DNA of 64,000 nucleotides from Natronorubrum tibetense GA33 (GCF_000383975.1 NZ_KB913017.1:3634265-3698264), one strand, 5' to 3'; counted from the stretch's first letter, positions 26,454 to 36,839 are shown. Notes: generated from the sequence alone by a model not told the origin. Numbers and translations: made by a program.

Positions 26454-27857
26454 TCAGCCCGGTACGTAGACCGGTTCCGTAGCGGGCATCGAGAAGAGAT
26501 ACAGAGTCACCATGGTAAAAAAGACCATAACGACGATGAAGGGGTACTGACTCCGGATCGCTTGTAGCTTCCCGGGGAACAGTTCGAACGAGACGGCGTG
26601 GGAGATCCAGACGGCGAGGATATGGCCGATCAGGATCCCGGCGATCTCGACGTAGCCGAACCACGATGTCAGCGCGTACTGGGTCGGGTTCTCGGGCGGG
26701 TTCAACGGGGCAGCCATCGTATCGACGAGCGACGGCCACAGCGAGATCGAGAACCCGATGTAGTGGGCGAAGTGATAGCCGGCCGCGATGGCGAGCAGCG
26801 GCGGCGCGAACCGGAGGGCGAGATAGCGCCGCGAGAGCCGCGTCTCGGCGCGCTTTCGAGTGATAGCGGCCGCGAACCAGTACACCGTCCAGAAGAGGAC
26901 GAAGCCGGCCAGCAACAGCCCCAGATAGACGATCTGGGGCGGGATCCCGAGGGCGACGAGCAGTTCGACGGTTCGAACACCCGGCTCGGTGGCGATGAAG
27001 CCGCTGTAGGTCAGCTCCCAGACGAGCACGAGGACGAACGCGACCAGCGAGACGTCCGTGACCACGTCGTCGTCGCCAAGCCTCGAGCCGGGATAGCGAA
27101 CCTCGAGCCCGTCGTCGGTCCGCTGTAGGGGAGCGACTGCGCCGTAGAGACGGAACCAGACGGAGATCGGATCTCCATTCCGAAACCATGTCTCGGGGGA
27201 GAAAGTGACGGCCCCGGCGATCGTCAACGCGGAGTACGCGAGGACCACGACGGCGAGTGCGCGCGCCGAACTGCTCAACGGCATGAGTAACTCGAGCCAG
27301 ATGAGCGCAAGGAGCGTGCCCACGGCGGGCCAGGAACCGAGCCATGCGGGGTAGGTGGCGTCGCCGTTCGGGAGGAAAAGGGCGATGCGTCGCCACGGGT
27401 TGAGCGCGCGCCACGGACTGCCGACGGTGTAGGCGATGATCGTCAACAGCGCACGGCCACCGACCAACGTCAACAGAACCGCGGCGCTGAAGTTGCCGAG
27501 CTGGGGACCGACGAGGCCGACGACGACGATGAACACGAGGGCGGCGACGCCGAGCGTTCCGAGCAACAGCGAGCCCACTGCCTCGAGACGCGCCGTGGGG
27601 AACACGACCGTATCGTCGTGGTAGCTGGCGATGACGTCGCGGTCGATCACCAGCATCGTCATCAGCGCCGACGCGCCGATGACGCCGCCGCCCGTGGCGA
27701 GATACAGCCACGCCGGGACCGACGTCTCGCCGCTTTGTTCCGAGAGTCCGACGGCGACGTTGCTCGCTGCGACGATACCAGTGCCGACGGCGAGCGCGGC
27801 GAGTACGAACGCACAAAGGATGCCGGTTCGCCGACGGAGGGCCCGACGTCCACTCAT
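26454..27857 (-). CDS. Polytopic membrane protein resembling 'fenitrothion hydrolase'-annotated proteins
   Basis: 467 aa from ATG 27857 (an ATG nine codons earlier is also possible). About eleven hydrophobic segments. The C-terminal half (AGYHFAHYIGFSISLWPSL, then LTSWFGYVEIAGILIGHILAVWISHAVSFELFPG and VVMVFFTMVTLYLFS) resembles actinobacterial proteins carried in databases as fenitrothion hydrolase; that name comes from one enzyme and is probably misleading here. The His residues in HFAHY and GHILAVWISHA within helices could bind a metal or heme. It lies among oxidase genes (coxA-coxC, the subunit IV gene), so a role in respiratory-complex assembly or copper handling is possible; this is inference. 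Confidence 0.7.
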   Translation of the reverse strand: MSGRRALRRRTGILCAFVLAALAVGTGIVAASNVAVGLSEQSGETSVPAWLYLATGGGVIGASALMTMLVIDRDVIASYHDDTVVFPTARLEAVGSLLLGTLGVAALVFIVVVGLVGPQLGNFSAAVLLTLVGGRALLTIIAYTVGSPWRALNPWRRIALFLPNGDATYPAWLGSWPAVGTLLALIWLELLMPLSSSARALAVVVLAYSALTIAGAVTFSPETWFRNGDPISVWFRLYGAVAPLQRTDDGLEVRYPGSRLGDDDVVTDVSLVAFVLVLVWELTYSGFIATEPGVRTVELLVALGIPPQIVYLGLLLAGFVLFWTVYWFAAAITRKRAETRLSRRYLALRFAPPLLAIAAGYHFAHYIGFSISLWPSLVDTMAAPLNPPENPTQYALTSWFGYVEIAGILIGHILAVWISHAVSFELFPGKLQAIRSQYPFIVVMVFFTMVTLYLFSMPATEPVYVPG

Positions 27858-28024
27858 TGCTCGAGCGTTAGCCCGTGGCCCCATCTACGTGTCGTTTTCG
27901 ACGACTGCGTACCCGAAGATGTTCGCCGAGCGCTACGTTGCGCGAGGGGGACAGGCCCTCACCAAACGATCATGACCGATCGTATGAGGAAGGTATAAGT
28001 GGCCGTCCTCCACAAGGTACACCA

Positions 28025-28285
28025 ATGGCTGACGTTCGGACATACACCCTCATATACGTCGTACTGCTGGTGTTGGGGACCGCCAAGTTCGTCTTCTTCG
28101 AGATCGATATCCCCGAGTCGATGGCAATCGGCGCGACGATGGTTCTCGCGGTCGTCAAGTCGCTGCTGATCGCCGGCTACTACCAGCACCTCCGAGAGGA
28201 ACCGCGTTCGATCACCTACATGATGCTCATCGCCGTATTCATGGTGTTCCTGCTGACGGTTGCAGCAGGTTACTCCATCCAGTAA
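28025..28285 (+). CDS. Cytochrome c oxidase subunit IV-family small protein
   Basis: 86 aa, three membrane helices (about 8-26, 32-52, 62-83). The pattern VVKSLLIAGYYQHLREEPRSITYMMLIAVFMVFLLTVA is that of prokaryotic CoxD/CtaF-like subunit IV proteins, which stabilise heme-copper oxidases. Start ATG 28025. Divergent from the large membrane protein and about 3.9 kb from coxA-coxC, so probably expressed separately but part of the same complex. Confidence 0.88.
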   Translation: MADVRTYTLIYVVLLVLGTAKFVFFEIDIPESMAIGATMVLAVVKSLLIAGYYQHLREEPRSITYMMLIAVFMVFLLTVAAGYSIQ

Positions 28286-28918
28286 GCGACTCTGATCGTC
28301 GTTTTCCGCTCTCTTCTCCCGGGCGTTCGTCTTCGTTTCCTGTTGTGCATTTCGTTCGAAGGAACCAGCGGTTCGGCAAATTCGGTCCCACTTACCAGTC
28401 CTCGAGATGAGCGATCACGCCGACTCCGTTCCGCTATTGGATCGATCGAACGGGTGATCGTCCCGAATCAGCCTCGGTTCCGACTGTCGTCGCGGTTCGA
28501 AATGTATCGTCCCCTCTGAAGGGGAATCGAAATGTCCGCTGTCGTCGCTAGCGACTGGTGCTATCGAACAGCGTGTTTCTGAAACGTTCCCAGTCACGGT
28601 TGTCCAATCGGTACAACCCGGCTCTCGAGTTCGCGACGGAGCGCACAATTGCCGGTACCGGTGGGTGAGAAGATTAGTTGGCCAATATCCGCGAGACGGG
28701 GCGATTCCATCTGCGCCGACAGCCCGGTCTCTAGTCACTGCGTCGGGGTTGCGGTCAAGAGGGAGGGCATACGGACGAAATCGCGGCGCCGTTGGACACG
28801 TTACGAAAGCGTAGAGAGGTTCGGTCAGTTGCCGTGATGATTCTGCACAGCGGACTCGAGTGGAACGAGACGGATGTCGCTACCGAGTCGAAAATAACGG
28901 AGAAAGTCGAGAGAGTCG
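28286..28918. other. 633-base intergenic region
   Basis: No gene or RNA I can support. A minus-strand open frame at 28415-28738 lacks any recognisable domain or promoter. The secY transcript ends into this region; no strong terminator hairpin is evident. Confidence 0.4.
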
Positions 28919-30379
28919 CTATTCGCGGCCGAACATCTGGCGCATCATCGGGTGCATCTCCATCATCTGCTCTTCGGCGATCTCCTCGTACAGCTTGTAC
29001 GTGATGGAGACTGCCAGCAGCAGACCGGTCCCCGTGACACCACCGACCGTCCCGAGCATGTTCGCCCAGACGGCCAGCAGGCCGACGAGTGCACCGCCAA
29101 TGACGGTCACTTGCGGGATGTACCGCTCCATGACCTTCTCGATGACGCCGACGTTCTGTCGGAAGCCGGGAATCTGCATCCCGGAGTTCTGGATCTGGCG
29201 CGCGGTTGCCTTGGGACCCATGTTGGTGGTCTCGACCCAGAAGATGGCGAAGATCGCCCCGCCGATGACCATGAACGTCAGGTCAACGGAGATGCGGATC
29301 AACACCATCCACGCGTCCTGAGTGACGGCACCGGTCCACCACATCCAGTCCTGTGGCGAGTAGATCGGCGCGGTGTAGTAGAAGAACCCGCTAACGGGCT
29401 CTTCACCGGAGTAGTTGCCCAGCCACGTGGGCATCCCGGCCCACTGACTGTTCAGGATCTGCCCCATGAACTGAATGTTCGCCTGTAGCGCGCGAACGAG
29501 GATCATGGGCAGGACGCTCGCGTAGATGAGCTTCACCGGGAAGCGACCGCGAGCACCCTTGACGCGGGCGTGACTGAGCGGAATCTCGACGCGCACGGAC
29601 TCCGCGTAGACGACGATACTGAAGATCAGCAGCGTCGTCAGCAAGGCGACGATCTGACCCTCGCCAAGCAAGAGCGTGTAGAGTCCGTCACCGGAGACGA
29701 GCGATCCAGTCTCAATCTGGCCGGTGAGGATCCGATACCAGTCGTAGAAGAACCCGTCGGCGCTGGGCTGGATGAACCCGGTGACGAGTCGCTGGCTCAC
29801 GCTGGCGATAATGAACAGCCCGATCCCGCTGCCGATCCCCCACTTACTGACGACCTCGTCCATATACAGGATGAGGATCCCGCCAATGAAGATCTGGGTA
29901 AACATCAGCACCTGGATCTCGGTTTGTCCGAACTCGATACCGCCGAGAGCCAGTGACTGCTGAGCTGGCAGGAAGCCGCCGGCGAACACCATCGGGAGCG
30001 CAGTCAGCGCCGTCATGATGATGACGAGCAGTTTCTGCAGCCCCTGGTAGAGCACCTGGTCCCGTGGATCGTCCGTGTCGAGACCGAGCAGGTTGGCACC
30101 ACCGAGCAGCTGTAGGACAATGCTGGCGGTGACGATCGGTCCGATACCGACCTGCATCAGCGACCCCATCTCGCCGGCGAGCACCGAACGGAACTCGCCG
30201 AAGATGTCGGTCGCCTCTCCGCCCTGCAACCCGAGCAAGGCGATGTTCGTCAGGAAGAAGTACAACACGAGGATCCCCGCAGTCCACGCCAGCTTGCGCT
30301 TGAAGGGAACGTGTCCCTCCGGACGGCGGACTGCAGGCATCCGCGTCAAGACCGGTTCAGCGGCTTCCTTCCATCCCAT
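28919..30379 (-). CDS. secY: SecY, protein-conducting channel subunit
   Basis: 486 aa, ten membrane helices. Main pore of the Sec translocon, exporting unfolded proteins and inserting membrane proteins with SecE and Sec-beta. Family signatures: TNIALLGLQGG after helix 1, GANLLGLDTDDPRDQVLYQGLQK, and MGPKATARQIQNSGMQIPGFRQN in the cytoplasmic loop that docks the ribosome. Compared with non-halophilic archaea it has a longer extracellular loop (about 320-360, NSQWAGMPTWLGNYSGEEP...). Last gene of the ribosomal supercluster, 3 bases after L15. Confidence 0.97.
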   Translation of the reverse strand: MGWKEAAEPVLTRMPAVRRPEGHVPFKRKLAWTAGILVLYFFLTNIALLGLQGGEATDIFGEFRSVLAGEMGSLMQVGIGPIVTASIVLQLLGGANLLGLDTDDPRDQVLYQGLQKLLVIIMTALTALPMVFAGGFLPAQQSLALGGIEFGQTEIQVLMFTQIFIGGILILYMDEVVSKWGIGSGIGLFIIASVSQRLVTGFIQPSADGFFYDWYRILTGQIETGSLVSGDGLYTLLLGEGQIVALLTTLLIFSIVVYAESVRVEIPLSHARVKGARGRFPVKLIYASVLPMILVRALQANIQFMGQILNSQWAGMPTWLGNYSGEEPVSGFFYYTAPIYSPQDWMWWTGAVTQDAWMVLIRISVDLTFMVIGGAIFAIFWVETTNMGPKATARQIQNSGMQIPGFRQNVGVIEKVMERYIPQVTVIGGALVGLLAVWANMLGTVGGVTGTGLLLAVSITYKLYEEIAEEQMMEMHPMMRQMFGRE

Positions 30380-30382
30380 ATG

Positions 30383-30880
30383 TTAGTCCTCGTTCTGTTC
30401 GTCGTCGGCTTCTTCGTCCTCGGCCGCTGCGGCCTGCTGTGCTCGTTCCGTGAGCACGGCCTCGCCGCCGGCAGCCTCGAGTTTCTCCGCGGCGGATTCG
30501 GAGAAGTCGTCTGCCGTGATCTCGAGGGAGTTTCGAACCTGCCCCGAGCCGAGAACCTTCACTTTGTCGACCTCGTGTCCGTCTTCGACGACGTCGCGAG
30601 CGTCGATCGCGTAGCCGTCGTCGGTCTCGTCTGCGAGATCGTCGGCGACGTACAGGATCGCGTCCTCGTCGAGTTTCTGGACGTCGATCTCTGCGACCTC
30701 GTCGCGGATGTTCTGCGGTCGCTTGAAGCCGTGTTTGCCCTTCGGTTCGTAGTTGTGGAACTCGTGTTTGCTACGTCCAGCACGGCCGCGGCCACCGCGA
30801 TGGCCCGCACCGCGTCGGTTTTTGTGGGTGCCGCCGCTGTGGGTGCGCGATCCGCGCTGGCGTCGTTTTTTACTCGTCAT
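30383..30880 (-). CDS. rpl15: Ribosomal protein uL15
   Basis: 165 aa. Large-subunit protein. The Arg/Gly-rich start (KKRRQRGSRTHSGGTHKNRRGAGHRGGRGRAGRSKHE) is the extended tail that threads into 23S rRNA; the globular part ends NSLEITADDFSESAAEKLEAAGGEAVL. An acidic tail (AAAEDEEADDEQNED) is the halophilic addition. Sits between uL30 and secY. Confidence 0.96.
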   Translation of the reverse strand: MTSKKRRQRGSRTHSGGTHKNRRGAGHRGGRGRAGRSKHEFHNYEPKGKHGFKRPQNIRDEVAEIDVQKLDEDAILYVADDLADETDDGYAIDARDVVEDGHEVDKVKVLGSGQVRNSLEITADDFSESAAEKLEAAGGEAVLTERAQQAAAAEDEEADDEQNED

Positions 30881-30882
30881 GG

Positions 30883-31350
30883 TTATCGCATCGATTCTAG
30901 CAGGTCGTTAATCTGCGCTGTTGTATGCTTTCCGAGTTGGCCGCCTTCGACAGTCGGCTTCTTGATGCCGTCGTGGCCGCCTCGTGGTGGGTGCAGTCGA
31001 AGCGTCGGCGACAGACCCTGCTCGCGCAGCGTCGTCTCCTCTGCCAGCAGTGCCTCGGCGAGTTCACCGAAATCGTCGAAGTCGGTGTTCTCCGCGAGCC
31101 ACTCCTCGTCGACGTCTGCTTGTTTGCCCTCGAGGGGCTCCGCTCGCTTCACAAGCAGGGTCTCGAGGACGTCGGCGTCCGGTTCGCCGACGGCGACGTA
31201 GTCGTTGACCTTCGAGATCATCCCCTGATAGGCGTCGGTCTCGGGGACGAGGGTACAGTGGTTGACGCTGTGAATGTTGAGCATCTCCAGGGTGTCCTGG
31301 ATATCGGCATTGCGGTTTACCTCACCGCGTACTTGCACGATCGCTTTCAT
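30883..31350 (-). CDS. rpl30: Ribosomal protein uL30
   Basis: 155 aa, the long archaeal/eukaryotic (L7-like) form. [34 protein letters not shown] is the conserved ferredoxin-like core; [19 protein letters not shown] closes the archaeal C-terminal domain. Its start overlaps the end of the uS5 gene by 4 bases. Confidence 0.96.
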   Translation of the reverse strand: MKAIVQVRGEVNRNADIQDTLEMLNIHSVNHCTLVPETDAYQGMISKVNDYVAVGEPDADVLETLLVKRAEPLEGKQADVDEEWLAENTDFDDFGELAEALLAEETTLREQGLSPTLRLHPPRGGHDGIKKPTVEGGQLGKHTTAQINDLLESMR

Positions 31351-32000
31351 TGGTCAGCCACCTCGGCTTCGTCTTCTCGGCCGTGTTGCTGGGGCTGGCG
31401 CGATTGCGATGCGTTCTCGAGTGCGTTGAACGTCGCCTTCGCGAGATTCACGGTCGTTCGAGTGTTGCCGTGACTCTTGGTCCATGCGTTTTCGATGCCG
31501 GCCAGTTCGAGGACGTGACGGACGGTGTCGCTCGCAGCCAGTCCGAGCCCTTCGGGCGCGGGAATGACCTCGACCTCGACGGAGCCGGCTTTGCCGGTCG
31601 TCTTCCGGGTCAGCGAGTGTGGCCGATCCGAACGGTCCTCCCAGGAGCCGGAGCCGCGTGGCACCTGGATGATGTTCAGCTTCGCGATACCGATCGCCTT
31701 CTGGATGGCGGAGCCGACCTGATCGTCTCGGCCTTCCGCGTAGCCGACGTAGCCGTCGCGGTTACCGACCGCGACGACACACCGGAACTTCACGCGGCGT
31801 CCGGAGTCGGTCATCCGCTGGACCATGTTGATGTCCAGCACTTCGTCGTCCAGTCCGGGAAGGAGCTGGTCGACGATCTCGGGTTCCTTCAGCGGGAGTC
31901 CCGAGGCGAGAGCGGTCGCCATATCGTCGATCTCGCCCTCTTGGACCTTCCGACCGAGACGGGTGACGGGTTCCCATCCGCTGTCGTTGTAGTTGCTCAT
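31347..32000 (-). CDS. rps5: Ribosomal protein uS5
   Basis: 217 aa. Small-subunit protein important for decoding accuracy. [31 protein letters not shown] is the double-stranded RNA-binding S5 domain and IVQPRGSG-like [12 protein letters not shown] the following loop. Overlaps uL18 upstream by 4 bases and uL30 downstream by 4 bases, so translation is coupled along the operon. Confidence 0.96.
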   Translation of the reverse strand: MSNYNDSGWEPVTRLGRKVQEGEIDDMATALASGLPLKEPEIVDQLLPGLDDEVLDINMVQRMTDSGRRVKFRCVVAVGNRDGYVGYAEGRDDQVGSAIQKAIGIAKLNIIQVPRGSGSWEDRSDRPHSLTRKTTGKAGSVEVEVIPAPEGLGLAASDTVRHVLELAGIENAWTKSHGNTRTTVNLAKATFNALENASQSRQPQQHGREDEAEVADQ

Positions 32001-32545
32001 TCGAGAATCGCCTCTCGTACCTCGTCGAAGTGTTCTGGGAGATCAGCTGCGTCGAACTCCCCGCTGTACAGCGGCTCGTCGAGCTGTTCGGCGTACTCGG
32101 CGATGTGTTCGCCGCGGGTACGCGACCAGTCTGCGAGCACGCTATCGTTGTGCGGAATCTCGAGGCCTGCGTCGATGGCCCCTTCCTGCACTGCGAACAC
32201 CTTGTTCCCGGGCGTGGCCGTGTTGAGACCGATGTCGAGGACCGCCTCCTCGAGACCGGCGTCGACGGCTCGTTTGCCGGCCAGCAGGCCGGTCAGATAC
32301 GCCGCGGAGATGTTGGATGTCGGGGCTTCCCAGCCGTACTCCTCCAAGTCGCTGGAGTGTGCGCTTGCGAGCGTCTCGTCTCCCTGAGGTCCGGGAGTGA
32401 TCAGCTGCGCCGTAGTGTGCTTGTTGCTCTTGCGAGCGACGAGGCGGGGCTTTCCCGATTTCAGCAGGCGCAACCTCTGGTGGTAGTCCGTCCGGACCTC
32501 ACGGCGACGCCGCATCGGTACCTTATATCGTGGTCCTGTCGCCAT
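31997..32545 (-). CDS. rpl18: Ribosomal protein uL18
   Basis: 182 aa. 5S rRNA-binding protein of the central protuberance. [31 protein letters not shown] is the conserved N-terminal RNA-contact region, followed by the Rossmann-like L18 core ([26 protein letters not shown]). Start abuts the eL19 stop. Confidence 0.96.
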   Translation of the reverse strand: MATGPRYKVPMRRRREVRTDYHQRLRLLKSGKPRLVARKSNKHTTAQLITPGPQGDETLASAHSSDLEEYGWEAPTSNISAAYLTGLLAGKRAVDAGLEEAVLDIGLNTATPGNKVFAVQEGAIDAGLEIPHNDSVLADWSRTRGEHIAEYAEQLDEPLYSGEFDAADLPEHFDEVREAILE

Positions 32546-32994
32546 TATTGGTCACCGTAGGTTTCGTCGATGTAGTTCAACAGGTACTGGACGCTCCGGA
32601 ACTCCCCGCCGCCAGCCTTCTTGTAGAGCTGTCGGTACTGCGTGGGCGTCAGCTCGCCCGAATCGCGGAGTTCACGCAGCTTCCGTCGCTGTGCGCGAAT
32701 CTTGTTCTGCCATTGGTCTTTCTCGTTCTGGCGTGCGCCCTTCTTGCCGCGGCGCTTGCCCGGCCCTTTCTGGTGTCCGTACGCGCGCTTCTTGTTGCGC
32801 TCACGGGCACGGCCGCGAGAGTTGCCAGAGGCGTCGTCAGCCTGAATGCGACCTTCATCGACGAGGTCGCGGATCTCGTCGCGAGTGATCGCTTCGGCAA
32901 TCTCCGACTGGGCGTCGGGATCGAGCCAGACGCGGTTCTGACCGACATCCAAGACGTCGGCTGCGAGTCGCTTCTGTGCGCTCAGATCAGTCAT
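32545..32994 (-). CDS. rpl19e: Ribosomal protein eL19
   Basis: 149 aa. Archaeal/eukaryotic large-subunit protein with a long basic helix ([32 protein letters not shown]) that crosses between 23S domains and reaches the small subunit. N-terminus [22 protein letters not shown] is diagnostic. Overlaps the eL32 gene by 8 bases. Confidence 0.96.
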   Translation of the reverse strand: MTDLSAQKRLAADVLDVGQNRVWLDPDAQSEIAEAITRDEIRDLVDEGRIQADDASGNSRGRARERNKKRAYGHQKGPGKRRGKKGARQNEKDQWQNKIRAQRRKLRELRDSGELTPTQYRQLYKKAGGGEFRSVQYLLNYIDETYGDQ

Positions 32995-33727
32995 TGGATT
33001 CCACCTCGACTTCTTCGTAGGTCGGGTTCAGGACGCGAACGCCCTGTTCCTCCGCTTGCTCTTCGATCCGTTCGCGCTTGCGCGCGCCGACCGAGGAGGC
33101 GATGCGGACCGCTTCGTGAGAGCCGTCGACACCCTCGAGGTCGTTCGTGTTCTCGACGTAGACCTCGTCGAAGCCGCTGGGATGTTTCCCTCGCACGGCT
33201 TCTGGCGTGCGGTAGCCGGCCTGGACCTTGGGGCCCTTGCCTTTGATACCGCGGCGCTGTTTCGACAGCTGCCCGCGCGGGCGGCGCCAGGACTCCGGCG
33301 TCCGCTTTTTCTTGTGGTAGTCCTGTCGGTTGAACTGCGGTTTCCCTTCGCTCTGCCGGCGGCCGAGGAGTCGTTCCTCGTCGTCGGAGAGGTCGGGCGT
33401 CTTCTCGGTCAGCCCGCGGGGCTGCAGTTCGGTCTCGACGTCTTCGACCGCTTCGGCTTCCTCGTCGACGCCTTCGTCTTCGATTTCGGCGTCGGTCTCT
33501 TCGGAAACCTCGAGGTCGCCGACGTCGGCTTTGATACGGGCCGCGAGTGCGTTCCCGACACCTTCGGCTTCGGCCAGGTCGTCCTGGTCTGCCTCTTTGA
33601 CGTCCTCGATGGACTCGAATCCGGCGTCGCGCAGGGCTTCTGCCTTGCTCGCACCGACGCCGCTGATGTCTTCGAGCTCCTGGGGCTCGTCTTCGGCCGA
33701 GTTGTCTTCGGGTTCTTCGTCTGCCAT
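32987..33727 (-). CDS. rpl32e: Ribosomal protein eL32 with N-terminal helix-hairpin-helix extension
   Basis: 246 aa, about twice the size of eL32 elsewhere. Residues 12-75 contain a helix-hairpin-helix-like domain ([29 protein letters not shown] and [17 protein letters not shown]), then an acidic linker (about 76-110). The eL32 core is residues 115-246: [39 protein letters not shown] and [13 protein letters not shown]-like [13 protein letters not shown]. The extension is a known halophile feature, probably binding rRNA. Sits between uL6 and eL19. Confidence 0.95.
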   Translation of the reverse strand: MADEEPEDNSAEDEPQELEDISGVGASKAEALRDAGFESIEDVKEADQDDLAEAEGVGNALAARIKADVGDLEVSEETDAEIEDEGVDEEAEAVEDVETELQPRGLTEKTPDLSDDEERLLGRRQSEGKPQFNRQDYHKKKRTPESWRRPRGQLSKQRRGIKGKGPKVQAGYRTPEAVRGKHPSGFDEVYVENTNDLEGVDGSHEAVRIASSVGARKRERIEEQAEEQGVRVLNPTYEEVEVESND

Positions 33728-33730
33728 CTA

Positions 33731-34264
33731 TCAGGCACCTCCTTTGGCGGGTTTCTCGGTGATGTAGACCCCGTCCTGGAAGACGCGGGTGTCCTTGTCG
33801 TTGACGCGTGTCAACTGCTCGATGTCTGCCGCCGTCTGGCCGACGTCCTCCTTGTTCGGACCGGAGAGGACGAGCCGTTCGTCGTCGACGGAGACGTCGG
33901 TCTCACCGTGGATAGTCGTACGTCGCGGTGCCTTTTCGCCGAGGAAGTTCTCGATGACGACGTCGTCACCCTCCACGCGGACCTGCATCGGGAAGTGAGA
34001 GTAGAAGACTTCCATCTTGTACTCCCAGCCCGTGGTCACGCCGTGGAAGGCGTTACGGACGTGGCTCTCGAAGGTGCCAACGGTCGCGTTCGTTTTCGCG
34101 TCCTCGTTGTCGCTTTCGATCGCTACAGTGTCGTCTTCGAGTTCGACGGACACGTCGGGGTACCAGAGACGTCGCGTGACGTTGCCCTCTGGACCGTCGA
34201 CGGTCACGTCGAGGTGGTCGATCTCGACGGATACGTTTTCGGGAATTTCCAGTTCGACTCGCAT
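33731..34264 (-). CDS. rpl6: Ribosomal protein uL6
   Basis: 177 aa. Two tandem alpha/beta domains contacting 23S helix 97 near the factor-binding site. N-terminus RVELEIPENVSVEIDHLDVTVDGPEGNVTR is typical; the second repeat ends RVNDKDTRVFQDGVYITEKP. Follows uS8 by 2 bases. Confidence 0.96.
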   Translation of the reverse strand: MRVELEIPENVSVEIDHLDVTVDGPEGNVTRRLWYPDVSVELEDDTVAIESDNEDAKTNATVGTFESHVRNAFHGVTTGWEYKMEVFYSHFPMQVRVEGDDVVIENFLGEKAPRRTTIHGETDVSVDDERLVLSGPNKEDVGQTAADIEQLTRVNDKDTRVFQDGVYITEKPAKGGA

Positions 34265-34266
34265 GG

Positions 34267-34659
34267 TTAGTAGACGTATGCGATCACCTGGCCGCCGATT
34301 CCCTGCTCACGAGCCTCGTAATGGCTCATGATGCCGCTGCTCGTCGTCACGACGAGCGCACCGAAACCTCGAGCGGGGAGATAGCGCTTCTCCCACTTCT
34401 CGAAGTCCTCGGCACCTGCGGCGTAGCGGGGCTTGACGGGGCCACACTCGTTGATCGCTCCTTTTAGTTCGACCTCGAACTGACCGGCTTTACCGTCGTC
34501 GACGTACTCGAAGCCGTCGATGTACCCGCGGTCGTAGAAGACCTCGAGTACGCTGCCGATCTCGTTCGAGGCGGGCGTTACCTCGTGGGACAGATGTCCC
34601 ACACTCTCGGCGTTATCGATTCCCGAGAGCGCGTTGCTGAGTGGATCGTTTCCGGTCAT
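34267..34659 (-). CDS. rps8: Ribosomal protein uS8
   Basis: 130 aa from ATG 34659; the frame is open further upstream but that part overlaps uS14. Binds 16S helix 21 early in 30S assembly. [19 protein letters not shown] starts the family and [20 protein letters not shown] is its C-terminal RNA-binding signature. Confidence 0.96.
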   Translation of the reverse strand: MTGNDPLSNALSGIDNAESVGHLSHEVTPASNEIGSVLEVFYDRGYIDGFEYVDDGKAGQFEVELKGAINECGPVKPRYAAGAEDFEKWEKRYLPARGFGALVVTTSSGIMSHYEAREQGIGGQVIAYVY

Positions 34660-34660
34660 G

Positions 34661-34849
34661 TTATCGATACTTCTTGAATCCCATATCACGAGCGATTTCG
34701 CGGAAACACTGGCGACAGAGGTTGATGTCGTACTTACCGACGAGCCCCTGTTTGCGGCCACAGCGCTGGCAGGCCGCTTCCTGCCCAGTGCGCTTTGCGG
34801 CATGTTCGCCCGTTTGCTCGCGTTCTACGTCAGTTTCAGTTTCACTCAT
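34661..34849 (-). CDS. rps14: Ribosomal protein uS14, zinc-binding form
   Basis: 62 aa. Two CxxC pairs (CQRC, CRQC) bind one zinc; [24 protein letters not shown] is the invariant C-terminus. An N-terminal acidic extension of about 20 residues is a halophilic addition. Overlaps uL5 by 8 bases and precedes uS8 by 1 base. Confidence 0.96.
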   Translation of the reverse strand: MSETETDVEREQTGEHAAKRTGQEAACQRCGRKQGLVGKYDINLCRQCFREIARDMGFKKYR

Positions 34850-35387
34850 CGTCTGCCTCCTCGACGTTCACGTCGAAGTTCGCCTCGAGGAAGCGAATAG
34901 CGTCCTCGGGGGTGAGTCGGTGGTTCGACGGGATCGACCGGTTGGCCTTGTCGCGTTTGGCCACGCGGTAGCCCGGCCGGACCAGATTGACCGTCACGTC
35001 CATGCCGTAGATACCGACGTTCGGGTCGTACTCCTGGCTCGGGAACTCCGTGTGTTCCTCGACACCGAAGCTGAAGTTGCCGGTGTCGTCGAACTGCTTT
35101 GCGGAGAGTTCCGAGAGCGGCAGGGACTTCTCGAGGAAGTCGTAGGCGTCCTCGCCGCGGAGGGTAACCTTCGTGCCGATCGGGTCGCCCTGGCGGATAC
35201 CGAAGTCGGGTTCGGTCTTTTTCGCCTGGGTACGAACGCTCTGCTGGTTCGTGACCGCCTGGATGATGTCTTCGGCTTTCCCGAGTTCGCGGCCACCGCG
35301 GCCGACGCCCATGTGAACGACGACTTTCTCGACGCGGGGTTCGCGCATCTCGTGGAACTCGCCGTCGGATCCGGCTTCACTACTCAT
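34842..35387 (-). CDS. rpl5: Ribosomal protein uL5
   Basis: 181 aa from the third of three consecutive ATG codons (35387), which best fits the family start [19 protein letters not shown]; the first two overlap the eS4 end more deeply. Binds 5S r[38 protein letters not shown] is the conserved RNA-binding region. Overlaps the eS4 stop by 8 bases. Confidence 0.94.
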   Translation of the reverse strand: MSSEAGSDGEFHEMREPRVEKVVVHMGVGRGGRELGKAEDIIQAVTNQQSVRTQAKKTEPDFGIRQGDPIGTKVTLRGEDAYDFLEKSLPLSELSAKQFDDTGNFSFGVEEHTEFPSQEYDPNVGIYGMDVTVNLVRPGYRVAKRDKANRSIPSNHRLTPEDAIRFLEANFDVNVEEADDE

Positions 35388-36084
35388 CATCATCACCCGT
35401 GAAGTTCTCGTCGATAACGACGATGTACTCCTGAATCGTCTCGAAGCCGTCGTCGTCCGTATCGACACCGATCGTGTTCGGGCCGCTGCCCGGCGTGATG
35501 TCGATCGCGTCGATCTCGCCGATCTTGCCGCCGTGGTTGCCACGGACGGCCGTCACGAGCGCACCCTCTTCGAACGGGAAGTGGGCGACGATGGATTTGT
35601 CCTCGTTGTCGACGACGATCGAGTCGTCCGAGTTGTACTCGTTTTCGTCGTCGACGATGACGTTCGTGCCATCGTGGAGGGTCAGCTGGGTCTTTCCACC
35701 GGGAACCTGCTGTTTGCCCTTAATCTTGCCGAGGCGGCTTCCGGCGGCCTCGGCGTCGATTTCGGTCAGCGCGAGCCGACCGCCTTCGTCGGGGAAGACG
35801 CGGTAGTACTCCTCTCGGCCGGGGAACGCAACGATGTCGAACATGCCGATTGGGCGCTGTTCGTCGTTGATCGGTTTCCCGTTGACGAGGATCGCATCCT
35901 CGGAGAGGGCGTATCGTGCTTCTTTCTTCGAGTCGACGTAGCCGAGTACGTCCCGCAGCAAGACGACGAGCGGCACGCCGTCCTTACCGTGCGGTCCAGC
36001 GCCGGCTTTGACCGTGAAGGTCTCCGTCTTGCGCTCGACCGGCCAGGACTTCGGTACTGACAGTCGTTTCTGGTGTTTCGTCAT
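35380..36084 (-). CDS. rps4e: Ribosomal protein eS4
   Basis: 234 aa. Archaeal/eukaryotic small-subunit protein with S4-like RNA-binding domain ([26 protein letters not shown]), central domain and a C-terminal KOW-like segment ([19 protein letters not shown]). [18 protein letters not shown] is its diagnostic N-terminus. Overlaps uL24 by 4 bases. Confidence 0.96.
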   Translation of the reverse strand: MTKHQKRLSVPKSWPVERKTETFTVKAGAGPHGKDGVPLVVLLRDVLGYVDSKKEARYALSEDAILVNGKPINDEQRPIGMFDIVAFPGREEYYRVFPDEGGRLALTEIDAEAAGSRLGKIKGKQQVPGGKTQLTLHDGTNVIVDDENEYNSDDSIVVDNEDKSIVAHFPFEEGALVTAVRGNHGGKIGEIDAIDITPGSGPNTIGVDTDDDGFETIQEYIVVIDENFTGDDDE

Positions 36085-36437
36085 TCGCTATCACCTTCGA
36101 GGCGTGCCTCACGACGCTCGTCCTCGAGATTGAGGTCGGTAAGACGGACGTTCGAGGGGGCAAGCGGTCGCGGCACTTCTTCGCCGTCTGCCGTCTCGAC
36201 CGTCACGCCCTCGACGTGGATCGTTCCGTCCTCGAGGATCGCGCGGAGGACTTCGCCCGTTTCGCCGGCGTCGTCGCCGCGCATGACCTCGACCGTGTCT
36301 CCCGCGTTGACGCGGGTTCGACGGGTGTCGTACTCCTCGCGGAGGTCGTCGGACAGCGTCGCGTGAAGCTGCTTTCCTCGCTTGTGCAGCGGTGCACGCG
36401 CAGTCTCGTTTCGCTGTTTGGTTGGTTGTTCGCTCAT
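36081..36437 (-). CDS. rpl24: Ribosomal protein uL24
   Basis: 118 aa. Assembly-initiating large-subunit protein. The KOW motif [21 protein letters not shown] is at about residues 48-68. [25 protein letters not shown] is the archaeal N-terminal extension. Starts 3 bases after uL14. Confidence 0.96.
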   Translation of the reverse strand: MSEQPTKQRNETARAPLHKRGKQLHATLSDDLREEYDTRRTRVNAGDTVEVMRGDDAGETGEVLRAILEDGTIHVEGVTVETADGEEVPRPLAPSNVRLTDLNLEDERREARLEGDSE

Positions 36438-36440
36438 TGT

Positions 36441-36839
36441 CTATACGATCATCGTTGCGGTAGAGGCGATTGCTCCGAAGCGCTCTGCGACTTCGCGAGC
36501 GATCGGGCCCTTGATCTCCGTCCCGCGGGGCTCTTCGTTCTCGTCGATGATGACGGCCGCGTTGTCCTCGAACTTCAGGCGCGTGCCGTCGGGCCGGCGG
36601 ATCGATTGCCGCTGGCGGACGACGACGGCCTCGAGGACCTGACGGCGCATCTCGGGGGTACCCTTGGTGACCGAGACGGTCACTTTGTCACCGATTCCCG
36701 CCTTCGGCTGGCGGTTCTTGGTGCCGTGGTAGCCCGCGACGCTGATGACTTTCAGCTCACGTGCGCCGGTGTTGTCGGCACACGTGACCAGCGACCCCTT
36801 CTTGAGTCCCTGGGTGACGTCGGCTTTCAGTGCCTCCAT
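36441..36839 (-). CDS. rpl14: Ribosomal protein uL14
   Basis: 132 aa from ATG 36839, which overlaps the uS17 stop as TGATG. Forms an intersubunit bridge. [25 protein letters not shown] and [26 protein letters not shown] are the family signatures. Confidence 0.96.
   Translation of the reverse strand: MEALKADVTQGLKKGSLVTCADNTGARELKVISVAGYHGTKNRQPKAGIGDKVTVSVTKGTPEMRRQVLEAVVVRQRQSIRRPDGTRLKFEDNAAVIIDENEEPRGTEIKGPIAREVAERFGAIASTATMIV

Noticed and set aside
28415-28738. Open frame of 107 codons in the gap before secY
   Set aside because: No recognisable domain, ribosome-binding site or promoter; composition fits non-coding GC-rich sequence.
33056-34270. 404-codon plus-strand frame across eL32 and uL6
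   Set aside because: Shadow of two ribosomal protein genes; no domain of its own.
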